Positions 52,034-61,189 of a stretch of 64,000 bases of DNA are shown in pieces. This DNA is from Phycisphaerales bacterium (GTDB lineage: Bacteria > Planctomycetota > Phycisphaerae > Phycisphaerales > UBA1924), in assembly GCA_040221175.1 (NCBI GenBank), contig JAVJVK010000011.1:52059-116058 (forward strand), read 5' to 3'. Each line of letters opens with the position of its first letter. Positions within the stretch are counted from its first letter, which is position 1. Below the pieces are notes generated by a model. That model was given only the letters and a program-made list of their open reading frames with translations. It was not told the DNA's origin and made no database searches. The position numbers were made by a program, and so were the translations under genes.

Positions 52034-53506
52034 GTGAGCACCTCTACCGCCAGCACCGCGACCCATCTTGCCAACTGGATCGGCGGCCAGCCCAGGCCCG
52101 CCAGCGGCGGCGCGACGATCGACAACGTCGACCCTGCGACGGGGCAGACCATCGGCACGATCCCGGCTTCGACCGAGGCCGACGTGGACGCGGCGGTGGA
52201 GGCGGCGACGGGCGCGTTCGACGCGTGGGCGAGCCTGGATGGCGAGGCCCGCTGCGACGCGCTCATGAAGCTCGCCGATGCGGTAGACGCGGACCTGGAC
52301 GCCTTCGCCCGCGCCGAGAGCATCGATAGCGGCAAGCCGATCTCGGTCGCTCAATCGATCGACATCCCCCGGGCCGTGCGGAACCTGCGTTTCTTCGCGA
52401 CGGCGGCGGCGCAGTTCGCCAGCGAGAGCCACGACGTGCCGGGCCAGATGCTCGGCTACACGCTGCGGCGGCCCAAGGGCGTCGTTGGGGCCATCAGCCC
52501 GTGGAACCTGCCGCTGTACCTGCTGACCTGGAAGATCGCGCCGGCCCTGGCGGCCGGGTGCACCGTGGTGGCCAAGCCCAGCGAGCTGACACCGACGACC
52601 GCGAGCATGCTCGGCGAACGGGCGGCCAAGGTGCTGCCGCCGGGCGTGCTCAACATCGTGCACGGCTACGGCGAGCCCGCGGGCGCGAGCATTGTGCAGC
52701 ATCCGGGCGTCGCGGCGGTGACGTTCACGGGTTCGACGAAGGTTGGCCGGTGGATCGGCAAGGTGTGCGGCGAGTCGCTCAAGCCCTGCTCGCTCGAGCT
52801 GGGCGGCAAGAACGCGTTCGTGGTCTTCGATGATGCCGACGTCGAGCAGGCCAGCGCGACGGCCATCCGGGCGGCGTTCAGCAACCAGGGCCAGATCTGT
52901 TTGTGCGGCTCGCGCGTGCTGGTGCAGGCGGGGGTGTACGACCGCGTCGTCTCGGCGCTCGTGGAGGGCGCGAAGGGGCTCAAGCCGGGCGACCCGCTCG
53001 AGGGCGACACCCGCTTCGGCGCCCTCGTCAGCCACGACCATCGCGACAAGGTGGCCGGGTACGTCGAGCGGGCGTTGGGGGATGGGGCGCGTGTGCTCGC
53101 CGGTGGCAGGACGCCCGATTCGGCGCCCGATCGCGTGAAGAACGGCGCGTTCTACCTGCCCACGGTCCTCGACGACGTTCGGCAGGACTGCCAGATCATC
53201 CAGGAAGAGGTCTTCGGCCCGGTCTGCACCTTGCAGCGGTTCGAGACCGAGGCCGAGGCGATCGAGCTGGCCAACGGCACGCCCTATGGCCTGGCCGCCA
53301 GCGTGTGGACCAAGGACCTCGCCCGCGCCCACCGCGCGAGCGCGGCGCTCCAGGCCGGCATCGTGTGGGTCAATTGCTGGATGCTCCGCGACCTGCGCAC
53401 CCCCTTCGGCGGCGTCAAGCAATCGGGCGTCGGCCGCGAGGGCGGCTGGGAGGCCATGCGTTTCTTCACCGAGCCCAAGAGCGTCACCATCAACACGGGT
53501 GGGTAA
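52034..53506 (+). CDS. Aldehyde dehydrogenase, 2-aminomuconate semialdehyde type
   Basis: A 490-residue NAD-dependent aldehyde dehydrogenase with [20 protein letters not shown], catalytic ELGGKN and the nucleophile in [11 protein letters not shown]. The '[21 protein letters not shown]' region (shown in part) is typical of the 2-aminomuconate / 2-hydroxymuconate semialdehyde dehydrogenase subfamily. The next gene is a RidA-family protein, and 2-aminomuconate deaminase belongs to that family, so the pair may act in kynurenine or aminophenol breakdown. The start is GTG at 52034. Confidence 0.88.
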   Translation: MSTSTASTATHLANWIGGQPRPASGGATIDNVDPATGQTIGTIPASTEADVDAAVEAATGAFDAWASLDGEARCDALMKLADAVDADLDAFARAESIDSGKPISVAQSIDIPRAVRNLRFFATAAAQFASESHDVPGQMLGYTLRRPKGVVGAISPWNLPLYLLTWKIAPALAAGCTVVAKPSELTPTTASMLGERAAKVLPPGVLNIVHGYGEPAGASIVQHPGVAAVTFTGSTKVGRWIGKVCGESLKPCSLELGGKNAFVVFDDADVEQASATAIRAAFSNQGQICLCGSRVLVQAGVYDRVVSALVEGAKGLKPGDPLEGDTRFGALVSHDHRDKVAGYVERALGDGARVLAGGRTPDSAPDRVKNGAFYLPTVLDDVRQDCQIIQEEVFGPVCTLQRFETEAEAIELANGTPYGLAASVWTKDLARAHRASAALQAGIVWVNCWMLRDLRTPFGGVKQSGVGREGGWEAMRFFTEPKSVTINTGG

Positions 53507-53509
53507 CTC

Positions 53510-53950
53510 ATGTCTGACTCGATCTCAACCGATGCCGCTCCCAAGCCCGTCGGGGCGTATCCGCACGCCCGCCGCGTTGGCGACCTCCTGTTCTGCTCGG
53601 GCGTCGGCCCGCGGGCGCCTGGTGATAGCTCCGTGCCGGGCGTGACGCTCGACGACGCGGGCGAGCTGGTCGACTACGACTTCGAGGCCCAGTGCCGGGC
53701 GTGCTTCGAGAACATCCGCGCCGTCGTCGAGGCCGGCGGGGCGAGGTTCCAGGACATCGTCGACGTGCAGGTCTACCTGACCGACATCCCGCGGGACTTC
53801 AAGGCCTTCAACGCGCTCTGGAAGGAGTACTTCGCCGGCGAAGGGAAACCGAATCCCTGCCGCACGACCATCGAGGTCAGCCGCCTGCCGCAGGGGGGGA
53901 ACGCCCCGATCGCCGTGGAGTTGAAAGTGGTGGCCGCCCTGCGCCGATGA
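53510..53950 (+). CDS. RidA-family deaminase
   Basis: A 146-residue protein of the YjgF/RidA trimer family, with the active-site arginine in NPCRTTIEV and a conserved GVGPR region. Typical members hydrolyse enamine/imine intermediates; one branch is 2-aminomuconate deaminase. It begins 3 bp after the ALDH stop codon, which supports a shared substrate path. The exact substrate is inferred. Confidence 0.85.
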   Translation: MSDSISTDAAPKPVGAYPHARRVGDLLFCSGVGPRAPGDSSVPGVTLDDAGELVDYDFEAQCRACFENIRAVVEAGGARFQDIVDVQVYLTDIPRDFKAFNALWKEYFAGEGKPNPCRTTIEVSRLPQGGNAPIAVELKVVAALRR

Positions 53951-53954
53951 CCGA

Positions 53955-53960
53955 TACCCT
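53955..53960 (+). promoter_or_regulatory. Predicted leaderless -10 element (pgi)
   Basis: TACCCT, 5 nt before the ATG at 53966, overlapping the 3' end region of the RidA gene. It suggests that pgi can be transcribed independently of the ALDH-RidA pair. Confidence 0.5.
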
Positions 53961-53965
53961 CGGCC

Positions 53966-55378
53966 ATGCCCGCAACGACGACCACCGCCACCACCCTCGC
54001 CCTCGACACCGCTCGCTGCCTGAGCACCGCCGTGCACGACCACGGGCTGGACCCCGACGTGCTGGCCCCGGGCGGTCCTGCGGCCGCAGCGGCGGTGGTG
54101 CTGACCCAGCGGCTGGAGACCAGCCGCGGCACGGGCTGGGAGCGATGGCGGCTGCTGGCCGAGGGGGCGATGCGTGAGGAGCACGTCAAGGCCGTCAAGG
54201 CGATCGCCAAGAAGTACGCGGGCCAGCTCGACAACGTCGTGGTGCTGGGCATCGGCGGCTCGGCCTTGGGCAACATCGCGCTCCAGAGCGCGCTCAACCC
54301 GCTGACGCACAACCTGGCGAAGGACCGGACGCACCCGAGGCTCTTCGTGCTCGACAACGCCGATCCGATCCCCTTCCACCAGACGCTGGGTTTCATAACA
54401 AATGAGGACCCCAAGTTCGACCGCACGCTGTTCGTGGTGATCAGTAAGAGCGGCGAGACGGCCGAGACGGCGGCGCAGTTCCTGATCGTGCGCGACATGC
54501 TGCAAAAGGCCCGGGGCGATGGGCACGTCGATCGCTTGATCGCCGTCACCGACCCCGAGAAGGGCACCATGCGCCGCTTGTGCGATGCGGCGGGCTACGA
54601 GACGCTGCCCGTGCCCGAGGGCGTGGGGGGCCGATTCAGCGCGCTCAGCCCGGTGGGGTTGATCAGTTGCGCCCTGTGCGGCATCGACATCGACGCCCTG
54701 CTCGATGGCGCCGCCGCAATGGAGCAGGCGTGCCGGAGCGAAGACCTGCACGCCAACCCCGCCGCCATGCTCGCCACCGTGCTTGTTGAGCTCGGCCAGC
54801 GGCAGGGCAAGACGGTGCACGTCATGATGCCCTACGCCAACCAGCTCTACCTCATGGCCGACTGGTGGCGGCAGCTCTGGGCCGAGAGCCTGGGCAAGAT
54901 CGTCAAGGGCGTGCAAGGCGTGACGTACGCCGGCTTCACGCCCGTCAAGGCCCTGGGCGCGACCGACCAGCACAGCCAGGTGCAGCTCTATCGCGAGGGG
55001 CCCAACGACAAGGCGATCATCTTCCTGGAGGTCGAGAAGTTCGCCACCGACGTGGCCATCCCCGCCGGCCTGGGCGAGGACGCGCTGGCGTACCTCGAAG
55101 GCTCCAGCCTCGCCACCCTCCTGAGCGCCGAGAAGAAGGCCACCGAGTTCGCGCTCACCGAGAGCCGCCGCCCCAACCTGACCATCAAGTTCCCCGAGGT
55201 CACCCCCCACACCGTCGGCCAGTTCATGATGCTCTGGCAGATCGCCACCGCCTACGCGGGGCTCATGTTGGGCGTCGACGCGTACGACCAGCCGGCCGTC
55301 GAGCTCGGCAAGAAGGCGACGTTTGCGTTGATGGGCAAGCCGGGGTTTGAAGAACTCGCCGAGCGGCTGAAGTCATAG
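53966..55378 (+). CDS. pgi: Glucose-6-phosphate isomerase
   Basis: A 470-residue SIS-domain enzyme interconverting glucose 6-phosphate and fructose 6-phosphate. Visible motifs are VLGIGGSALG, the phosphate-binding SKSGETAETA, and the PGI signature region GGRFSALSPVGL. The length is close to that of the shorter bacterial Pgi. Confidence 0.95.
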   Translation: MPATTTTATTLALDTARCLSTAVHDHGLDPDVLAPGGPAAAAAVVLTQRLETSRGTGWERWRLLAEGAMREEHVKAVKAIAKKYAGQLDNVVVLGIGGSALGNIALQSALNPLTHNLAKDRTHPRLFVLDNADPIPFHQTLGFITNEDPKFDRTLFVVISKSGETAETAAQFLIVRDMLQKARGDGHVDRLIAVTDPEKGTMRRLCDAAGYETLPVPEGVGGRFSALSPVGLISCALCGIDIDALLDGAAAMEQACRSEDLHANPAAMLATVLVELGQRQGKTVHVMMPYANQLYLMADWWRQLWAESLGKIVKGVQGVTYAGFTPVKALGATDQHSQVQLYREGPNDKAIIFLEVEKFATDVAIPAGLGEDALAYLEGSSLATLLSAEKKATEFALTESRRPNLTIKFPEVTPHTVGQFMMLWQIATAYAGLMLGVDAYDQPAVELGKKATFALMGKPGFEELAERLKS

Positions 55379-55381
55379 CCT
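55376..55381 (+). promoter_or_regulatory. Predicted leaderless -10 element (cupin gene)
   Basis: TAGCCT, 6 nt before the ATG at 55388; the first three bases lie in the pgi stop codon (TAG). Confidence 0.45.
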
Positions 55382-55387
55382 CCGGGC

Positions 55388-55750
55388 ATGACCCCGCACA
55401 CCCTCCACACGCTCGCCGACCTGCCCTCCGACCAACCCATGCCCCTCATCGACCGCCGCCGCATCATGGGCGGGCGGATGATGATCAGCGAGGTTGTGCT
55501 GCACCCGGGCTTCGAGGTCGCCAGCCACAGCCACGAGAACGAGCAGATGGTCGTGATGCTCGAGGGCCGGGCTGAGTTCACGATTGGAGGCACGGAAGGC
55601 GGCGACGGCGAGAAGGTCATCGTCTCGGCCGGGCAGGTGCTCGAGCTGCCGCCCAACCTGCCCCACGCGTGCAGGGCGCTCGAGCGGTGCCGCATCCTCG
55701 ACCTGTTCAGCCCGGTGAGCGAGAAGACCGGCGTGGACGCGGGCTCGTGA
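55388..55750 (+). CDS. Cupin-domain protein
   Basis: A 120-residue single cupin barrel. The first cupin motif reads HPGFEVASHSHENEQMVVMLEG with the metal-binding His-x-His and Glu (written in part), and PPNLPHA supplies the third histidine. Such proteins bind a metal and serve as small enzymes or sensors. The role cannot be told from context, although it follows pgi. Confidence 0.85.
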   Translation: MTPHTLHTLADLPSDQPMPLIDRRRIMGGRMMISEVVLHPGFEVASHSHENEQMVVMLEGRAEFTIGGTEGGDGEKVIVSAGQVLELPPNLPHACRALERCRILDLFSPVSEKTGVDAGS

Positions 55751-55802
55751 TCGCCTAGGGGCTTCCCGCCCCTGCGGAGGCCCGGCCCCGCCCGCGCATC
55801 CC

Positions 55803-55808
55803 TATCGT
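55803..55808 (+). promoter_or_regulatory. Predicted leaderless -10 element (M16 protease)
   Basis: TATCGT, 5 nt before the ATG at 55814; no Shine-Dalgarno sequence. Confidence 0.55.
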
Positions 55809-55813
55809 GGACC

Positions 55814-58717
55814 ATGACCACGCTCACCAACCCACTCGCCCGCCTCGCGGCTCTGCTGCTGGCGGTCGCCGTCGCCGTTCCGGCCCTCTCGCAGGACGAC
55901 CAGGCCCGGGGCGGCCCCCAGTTCGACCCGGCCGAGAAGCTCCCCGAAGACCCGCGCCTCGTCCGCGGCACGCTCGACAACGGGCTCGAGTACGTCATCG
56001 TGCCCAACGCCGAGCCGCCCGAGCGGGTCGAACTCTGGCTGCACGTGCACTCGGGCTCGCTGAACGAGGAGGACGACCAGCGCGGGCTGGCCCACTTCCT
56101 CGAGCACCTGGCCTTCGCCGGCAGCACGAACTTTCCCCCCGGCACGGTGCGCCCGTTCTTCGAGAACATGGGGATGAGCTTCGGCCGCCACCAGAACGCC
56201 GTCACCGGCTTCGACCGCACGGGCTACACCATCAGCCTGCCCGATACCGAACCCGCGTCGATCGACGCGGGGCTACTGTTCCTTAGCGACGTGGCCAGCA
56301 ACCTGCTGCTGCCCGAGAGCGGCATCGAGCAGGAGCGCAAGATCATCCTCGAGGAACGCCGCGCTTCGCTCTCGCCCCAGCAGCGCGTGCTCTACGACCT
56401 CATCGAACGCATCGCCCCCGAGAGCGAGTTCGGCCGGCGCATCCCCATCGGCACCGAGGAAGTGCTGACGACCGCCGGCCTGGAGCCCATCAAGCGCTAC
56501 TACGACACCTGGTACGTGCCCAGCAACATGACGCTGCTCATCGTCGGCGACGTCATGCCGCAGGACCTGACCGGCACCATCGAGGAACTCTTCGACCAGG
56601 GCGAACTGGTCGAGCGCCCCGAGCCGCGCGACGCCGGGGTGGCGCCCACGCAGGGCCGCCGCGCCATCGTCGCCAGCGACCCCGAAGAGACCCGCGAAGA
56701 GGTCGCCATCAACTTCATCGGCGTGCCCGGCGGTCCGACGACCACCATCGGCCAGTACCGCGAAGATCTGGTGCGTTCGCTTGCAACCGCCATGATGAAC
56801 GACCGGCTGGGCGAGGGCGTGCAGAACGGCGAGCTCACCATGCTGGGCGGCAGCGTCAGCACGGGCGACTTCGCCGGGGCCATCCAGTGGACGCAGGCCA
56901 CCGGCCGCAGCGAGAACGGCCGCTGGAAGGACGTGCTGAAGGAGATCGGCCGCGAGGTCCGCCGCGCGACCATCCACGGCTTCACCCGGCCCGAGCTCGA
57001 GGACGCCAAGCGGCGGCTGCTGTCCAGCGCCGAGCGGGCGGTCGAGGGCGAGGCGACCCGGCCCAGCCGGCTGCTCCGCGGCGCGGTGGTCGAGTCGATC
57101 GCCAGCGGCGAGCCGTTCATGAGCGTCGCGCAACAACTCGAGCTGCTCCGCGAGCTGCTGCCCACCGTCACGCTGGAAGAAACCAACGCCGACTTCAGAG
57201 ACGTCTTCGCCTTCGACGACGCCGTCTTCACGCTGCAGACGCGCGAAGACGAGAACACGCCAACCGAGAGCGAACTCCTGGCCGCCGGCAACGCGGCCCT
57301 CGCGGCAGAGCCGGAGGCCTACCGCGCCCAGGCCCGCGCCGAATCGCTGCTCGACGAAACCCCCGCCCCCGGCGGCATCGCCGAGAAGACCACCCACGAG
57401 GACACCGGCGTCACCAGCCTGTGGCTCGAGAACGGCGTGCGCGTGCACATCAAGCGCATGACCGAACGCCAGGGCGAGGTGCTGGGCTCGATCCACGTCT
57501 ACGGCGGGCTCGTGCACGAGGGGCCCGAGACCCGCGGGCTGACCGACGCGGCGACCACCGCGCTGGCGCGCCCCGCCGGCGGGGGGCTCAGCTCCACGCA
57601 GATCGACGATCTGACCACCGGCTGGAAGGCCCGCGTCCGCGGCGGGTCCGACGCCGACGGGCTGACTGTGGGCTTCTCCACCACGCCCGACGAACTCGAG
57701 AACGCCCTGACGCTCAGCCACCTGCTGCTGACCGACCCCATGGTCGAGGACGCGGCGATCGAGCAGTGGCGCCGCGGGCAGCTCCGCACGCTCGAGATGC
57801 TCGAGACCATGCCCCAGGGCGCGGCCCTCAAGGCCGTCATCGAGGCGATGTACCCCGCCGAGGACACCCGCCCGGGCCTGGTGCCCAAGGACAGGATCGA
57901 GGCGATCGAAACCGCCGCCGCGCAGGCCTGGCTCGACGAGCAGCTGAGCGGCCCCATCGAGCTGGCGATCGTGGGCGACCTGGACGTCGACGAAACCATC
58001 GAGCTGGTGCAAACCTACCTGGGCTCGCTCGAGTCGCGGCCGCGCGTGTCGAACCGGACCAACTGGCAGGCCCGGCAGATGGACCGCCCGCAGGGCCCCA
58101 TCGAGCTCTTGAAGGAGCCCAAGGTCTCCACGCCCCAGGCCTACGTCATCGCCGGCTACTACGGCGCCAACGAGTGGGACACGCGCGATGTCCGGGCCCT
58201 GCGCCTGGCCGCGCGCGTGCTCAACAGCCGCATGATCGATCGCATCCGCGAAGAGCTCGGCCTTGCTTACAGCCCCAGCGTCAGCCACCGGACGGCCCGG
58301 ACATGGCCGGGCTTCGGCCTGCTCAGCGTCCAGACGACGACGGACCCCGCCCGGGCCGAGGAACTGGCCGGCGAGGTCAAGGCGATGTACGAGGCCTTCG
58401 CCAGCGAGGGCCCGACCGAAGAAGAGCTCGCCATCGCCGTCGAGCAATTGCGCAACGTGCACGACGAGACGGTGCGCAACCCCTCGGCGTGGCTGCGCGA
58501 GCTGCGCACGCTGACGTACCTGGGCGGCTCGCTGGACGAGATGGCGAAGGAGCGCGAGGCCCTGGGCTCGTTCACCCCCGCCGAGCTGCGCGACGTGTTC
58601 GCCCGCTACGCGGTGGAGGATGGGCGGATGAGGATCATCGTAAAGCCGGCCGAGGGTGACTCGGCTGCGCTGGAGGAAGAGGCGCGGGCATCGCAAGGTG
58701 GAGAGGACGGCGGCTGA
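55814..58717 (+). CDS. Secreted M16 family zinc metalloprotease
   Basis: A 967-residue protein with a signal peptide (LAALLLAVAVAVPALSQ) and two M16 modules. The first has the inverted zinc motif HFLEH at 94-98 with a further glutamate near 174; the second (about 520-950) lacks a zinc site and acts as the second half of the protease chamber in this family. It probably degrades peptides in the periplasm. A hairpin at 58771-58811 follows the gene. Confidence 0.92.
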   Translation: MTTLTNPLARLAALLLAVAVAVPALSQDDQARGGPQFDPAEKLPEDPRLVRGTLDNGLEYVIVPNAEPPERVELWLHVHSGSLNEEDDQRGLAHFLEHLAFAGSTNFPPGTVRPFFENMGMSFGRHQNAVTGFDRTGYTISLPDTEPASIDAGLLFLSDVASNLLLPESGIEQERKIILEERRASLSPQQRVLYDLIERIAPESEFGRRIPIGTEEVLTTAGLEPIKRYYDTWYVPSNMTLLIVGDVMPQDLTGTIEELFDQGELVERPEPRDAGVAPTQGRRAIVASDPEETREEVAINFIGVPGGPTTTIGQYREDLVRSLATAMMNDRLGEGVQNGELTMLGGSVSTGDFAGAIQWTQATGRSENGRWKDVLKEIGREVRRATIHGFTRPELEDAKRRLLSSAERAVEGEATRPSRLLRGAVVESIASGEPFMSVAQQLELLRELLPTVTLEETNADFRDVFAFDDAVFTLQTREDENTPTESELLAAGNAALAAEPEAYRAQARAESLLDETPAPGGIAEKTTHEDTGVTSLWLENGVRVHIKRMTERQGEVLGSIHVYGGLVHEGPETRGLTDAATTALARPAGGGLSSTQIDDLTTGWKARVRGGSDADGLTVGFSTTPDELENALTLSHLLLTDPMVEDAAIEQWRRGQLRTLEMLETMPQGAALKAVIEAMYPAEDTRPGLVPKDRIEAIETAAAQAWLDEQLSGPIELAIVGDLDVDETIELVQTYLGSLESRPRVSNRTNWQARQMDRPQGPIELLKEPKVSTPQAYVIAGYYGANEWDTRDVRALRLAARVLNSRMIDRIREELGLAYSPSVSHRTARTWPGFGLLSVQTTTDPARAEELAGEVKAMYEAFASEGPTEEELAIAVEQLRNVHDETVRNPSAWLRELRTLTYLGGSLDEMAKEREALGSFTPAELRDVFARYAVEDGRMRIIVKPAEGDSAALEEEARASQGGEDGG

Positions 58718-58770
58718 CGAGCGGGCGTGCGTTCCCGCCATCGGCTTGTCGCAGGAAAATGAACCGTCGC

Positions 58771-58811
58771 CGCCCACCGGCCGATTCGCGTGGCGCCCCG
58801 ACCGGTGGGCG
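58771..58811. terminator. Hairpin downstream of the M16 gene
   Basis: CGCCCACCGG (58771-58780) and CCGGTGGGCG (58802-58811) form a 10-bp stem with a 21-nt loop. No T tract follows directly, so termination is uncertain. An AT-rich patch (about 58845-58895) comes next, before the convergent dockerin gene. Confidence 0.4.
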
Positions 58812-58969
58812 AGCGAGCGGTTCCTCCCTCTGTTGGAAGCTTACCCCAAAAAGGTCCGAACGCGACACCAACTTTTGTGAATATTTGGTGAAGGGCCAGT
58901 AGATCCCCTTGTCGGCCTGGGGACTCCTGCCTATGCGGGCCCGCGCCGCGCTCAGCGAGCCAGCTGCCG

Positions 58970-60421
58970 CTAGGGGCAGCCCGCGTCGAAGGCGTTCTGG
59001 AAGGCCAGGAAGTCGAAGATGGTCAGTTCGCCGTCGCCGTCGAAGTCGGCCTGGCACGCATGGGCGAAGATGAGCTGGGCGTCGCCGCCGGCCACGCCGT
59101 CGCGGTCGCCGTCGAGGGCCTCGCCGGTGGCGATGCTGCGCACGCTATCGGCGATGGTGACGGTGTAGGCGTCGCCGTCGAGGGGCGCACCCAGGCCGAT
59201 GAGCATGAACTGGCTGCCCGAGCCCGACGCGTCGAAGGCGACGGGGTTGCCATCGCCGTCGATGATCGTCACGTCGGCGTCGTCGAAGCTGACCGGCTCG
59301 TTGAAGATGATGCGCAAACTCGTGACGGGCGCTCCGGTCAGCGTCGAGCGGGCGGGCACCGACGGGCTCGTCTCGATGACCACGGGGCCCGGCTCGATGC
59401 CGCTCTGACGAATGAGCCAGACGCCGAAGTTGTCGGAAACATACATGCTCTGACCATCGGGGCTGATGCTCAGCGCGTCGATGTCGGTGAAGCCGGTCGC
59501 CCACGTCGTGTGGGTGCCGTCTGGTTCGACGGTCTGAACTTCATCGGTGAGCGTTTCGGTCACGTAGAGCAGGCCCCCAGACGGCCCCGCAAGAAGGCCG
59601 TCGGTCGCGAGGGCGAGATCGCCGTACCGCCGCAGCGACCAAGAGACCGGGCCGTAGATCGCGCGATAGCTGCCGCCGCCGTCGACGTCGCGCAGCTCGT
59701 AGATAGCCGTTCGGCTGTCGGTGTTGTCGGTATCTGCCAGCAGGACGCCTCCGCCATACCTGCCACTGAGATCGACCTGCATCCCCACAACGTCGGTATC
59801 CGAGCGAGACGCGGGGACTGAATCGGGATCGACGACCGAGACCGCGTAGCCCGTGTCCATCCTTGCGAGCTTCGTTCCGTTGGTGGCGTCTGCGTCCAGA
59901 AGAACCGCACCCACCGGATTGCCCGCCTGCCCATTGGTGATCGTGAAGTTGTACGCGGTTTGGTCCGAGGACGCGCCTTCCAACCAACGCTCGCGCACGG
60001 TTCCATCGCGGTCGATGGTCACGAAGCGTGTCGTGTTGCCGAAGGGCCGAGGTTCTGAACCAGACACAATGGTCGCATTGAGCGGGGAATCGAAGATGCC
60101 GGCACGATCGAACGCCACACGACTGACAAACGTTCCACCGTCGACGAGCGTCGTGCCCAGCACCGAGATGGTTCCACTTGGGCTGACAAGTCGGAACGTG
60201 GTCACTCCATCGCTCAACGTGGCGGTCACGACTCCAGTCCCAAAGCCATCCGGATCCTGGATGGCCTCCATCCGGGGCGGCTCCCCATCCAGTAGCGGCG
60301 CGATCCGGCGGATCGTGAACCCATCGGGCACCTCAGGCTGGGCCAGCGCGGCGGCGGGAGCGAGCGTGGTGAGGACGGCGGCGATCGAGGCAGTGGGGGT
60401 CCTGGCGACAAGTCGGGGCAT
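58970..60421 (-). CDS. Secreted beta-propeller-like protein with a dockerin-like repeat
   Basis: A 483-residue protein with a signal peptide (IAAVLTTLAPAAALAQ). The body resembles WD/NHL-type sequence blocks (LSISPDGQSMYVSDNFG), then a CHU-like domain with EPVSFDDADVTI, and the C-terminus ends with one dockerin-like Ca-binding repeat (DFDGDGELTIFDFLAFQNAF, then DAGCP). AGAGGAG precedes the ATG. This is the second carrier of this C-terminal tag in the window. Confidence 0.85.
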   Translation of the reverse strand: MPRLVARTPTASIAAVLTTLAPAAALAQPEVPDGFTIRRIAPLLDGEPPRMEAIQDPDGFGTGVVTATLSDGVTTFRLVSPSGTISVLGTTLVDGGTFVSRVAFDRAGIFDSPLNATIVSGSEPRPFGNTTRFVTIDRDGTVRERWLEGASSDQTAYNFTITNGQAGNPVGAVLLDADATNGTKLARMDTGYAVSVVDPDSVPASRSDTDVVGMQVDLSGRYGGGVLLADTDNTDSRTAIYELRDVDGGGSYRAIYGPVSWSLRRYGDLALATDGLLAGPSGGLLYVTETLTDEVQTVEPDGTHTTWATGFTDIDALSISPDGQSMYVSDNFGVWLIRQSGIEPGPVVIETSPSVPARSTLTGAPVTSLRIIFNEPVSFDDADVTIIDGDGNPVAFDASGSGSQFMLIGLGAPLDGDAYTVTIADSVRSIATGEALDGDRDGVAGGDAQLIFAHACQADFDGDGELTIFDFLAFQNAFDAGCP

Positions 60422-60530
60422 GGTCGGTCTCCTCTGGCGGGCAGCATACCCGAAACCGCCCCCGGCCGCAAGGGCTTTTCGGACGATGGTCCGCCCGCCA
60501 TCCCACGCCGGGCCCGCGCCCCCTCGCCTC

Positions 60531-60761
60531 GGGACGAAAGTTTCCCATGGGAAGCTCGCGCCGCCTCATGGGAAGACGGAGTTTTGACCCCACAAAGTCT
60601 CGTCCGCTCATGAGAAAGTTTCGTCTTGACCCCGCAAAGTCTCGTCTTCTCATGAGAAACTCTCGTCCCCAGGGGTCAAGACGAAGTTTTCTGGGGTCAA
60701 AACTTCGTCCTCCCATGAGAAACTCGCGCCGCCCCATGGGAAGACGGGATCTTTCGGGCTG
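60531..60761. repeat. 21-bp degenerate repeat array D
   Basis: Eleven units start exactly every 21 bp (60531, 60552, ... 60741). Most begin AAA.(T/C)(T/C)CG and end in CTCATGAG or CCCATGGG palindromes; some end in GACCCC or GGGGTC instead. The array also folds back on itself: 60620-60633 pairs perfectly (14 bp) with 60672-60685, and 60575-60592 pairs with 60692-60709 at 17 of 18 positions. It is visibly AT-richer than the flanking DNA. It shares no sequence with arrays A-C. Confidence 0.92.
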
Positions 60762-60961
60762 GCTGGTGGGGTGACCGACCCGCCCCAGAGGTCGTGGGGG
60801 GCCGTGAGGCCCGTTCTTCCGAACGAAGGGAGATCAGATCGGGTGGGGGGCCGTGGGGGGGCGCGGGCCGGGCCCGGCGCCATCGCGGCCGTGCGGGGAA
60901 ATAAGTACACGAATCCGGCGGACCCCGGGTGAAGTCGGGTCCCAGAACGCTCGATGAGGTT

Positions 60962-60995
60962 CTCGGCCCCGCCGGTGTGGCGGGGCCGAGTTTCT
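60962..60995 (+). terminator. Terminator-like hairpin between array D and copy 3
   Basis: CTCGGCCCCGCC (60962-60973) pairs perfectly with GGCGGGGCCGAG (60979-60990) over a 5-nt loop, followed by TTTCT. It lies 190 bp before the copy 3 start codon. It could end a transcript that covers array D, or act as an attenuator in the copy 3 leader. Confidence 0.6.
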
Positions 60996-61057
60996 CAGGA
61001 CGCGGTCGCCCGCTCGTGGATGTTCGAAGGGCGCGGCCGCCGCAAGGAGCGATGCAG

Positions 61058-61189
61058 ATGCCCACGGCATGTTGCACGAAGCCGTCGGCGGCCCGGCTCG
61101 TTTGGCCCGCCACGTTCGCACCCACCATCGCCCTCGCCGCGCACGCGGCGCATGGGCCCGCCGCCGAGGCGACAGGAGCAATCTCATGA
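61058..61189 (+). CDS. Possible 43-residue upstream reading frame
   Basis: The ATG at 61058 has AAGGAG 8 nt upstream. The frame ends in a TGA that overlaps the start of copy 3 (ATGA), the pattern of translational coupling. The peptide is Ala-rich with two adjacent cysteines near the start and no known family. Copies 1 and 2 have no comparable frame, so it may be fortuitous. Confidence 0.35.
   Translation: MPTACCTKPSAARLVWPATFAPTIALAAHAAHGPAAEATGAIS

Larger units (their letters stand above)
60422..61057. other. Divergent intergenic region containing repeat array D
   Basis: This 636-bp region between the dockerin gene (minus) and the helical/FnIII-like copy 3 (plus) holds array D (60531-60761), a 12-bp-stem hairpin with a short T-rich tail (60962-60995), and the possible small reading frame that starts at 61058. 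No other gene is supported. Confidence 0.6.
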
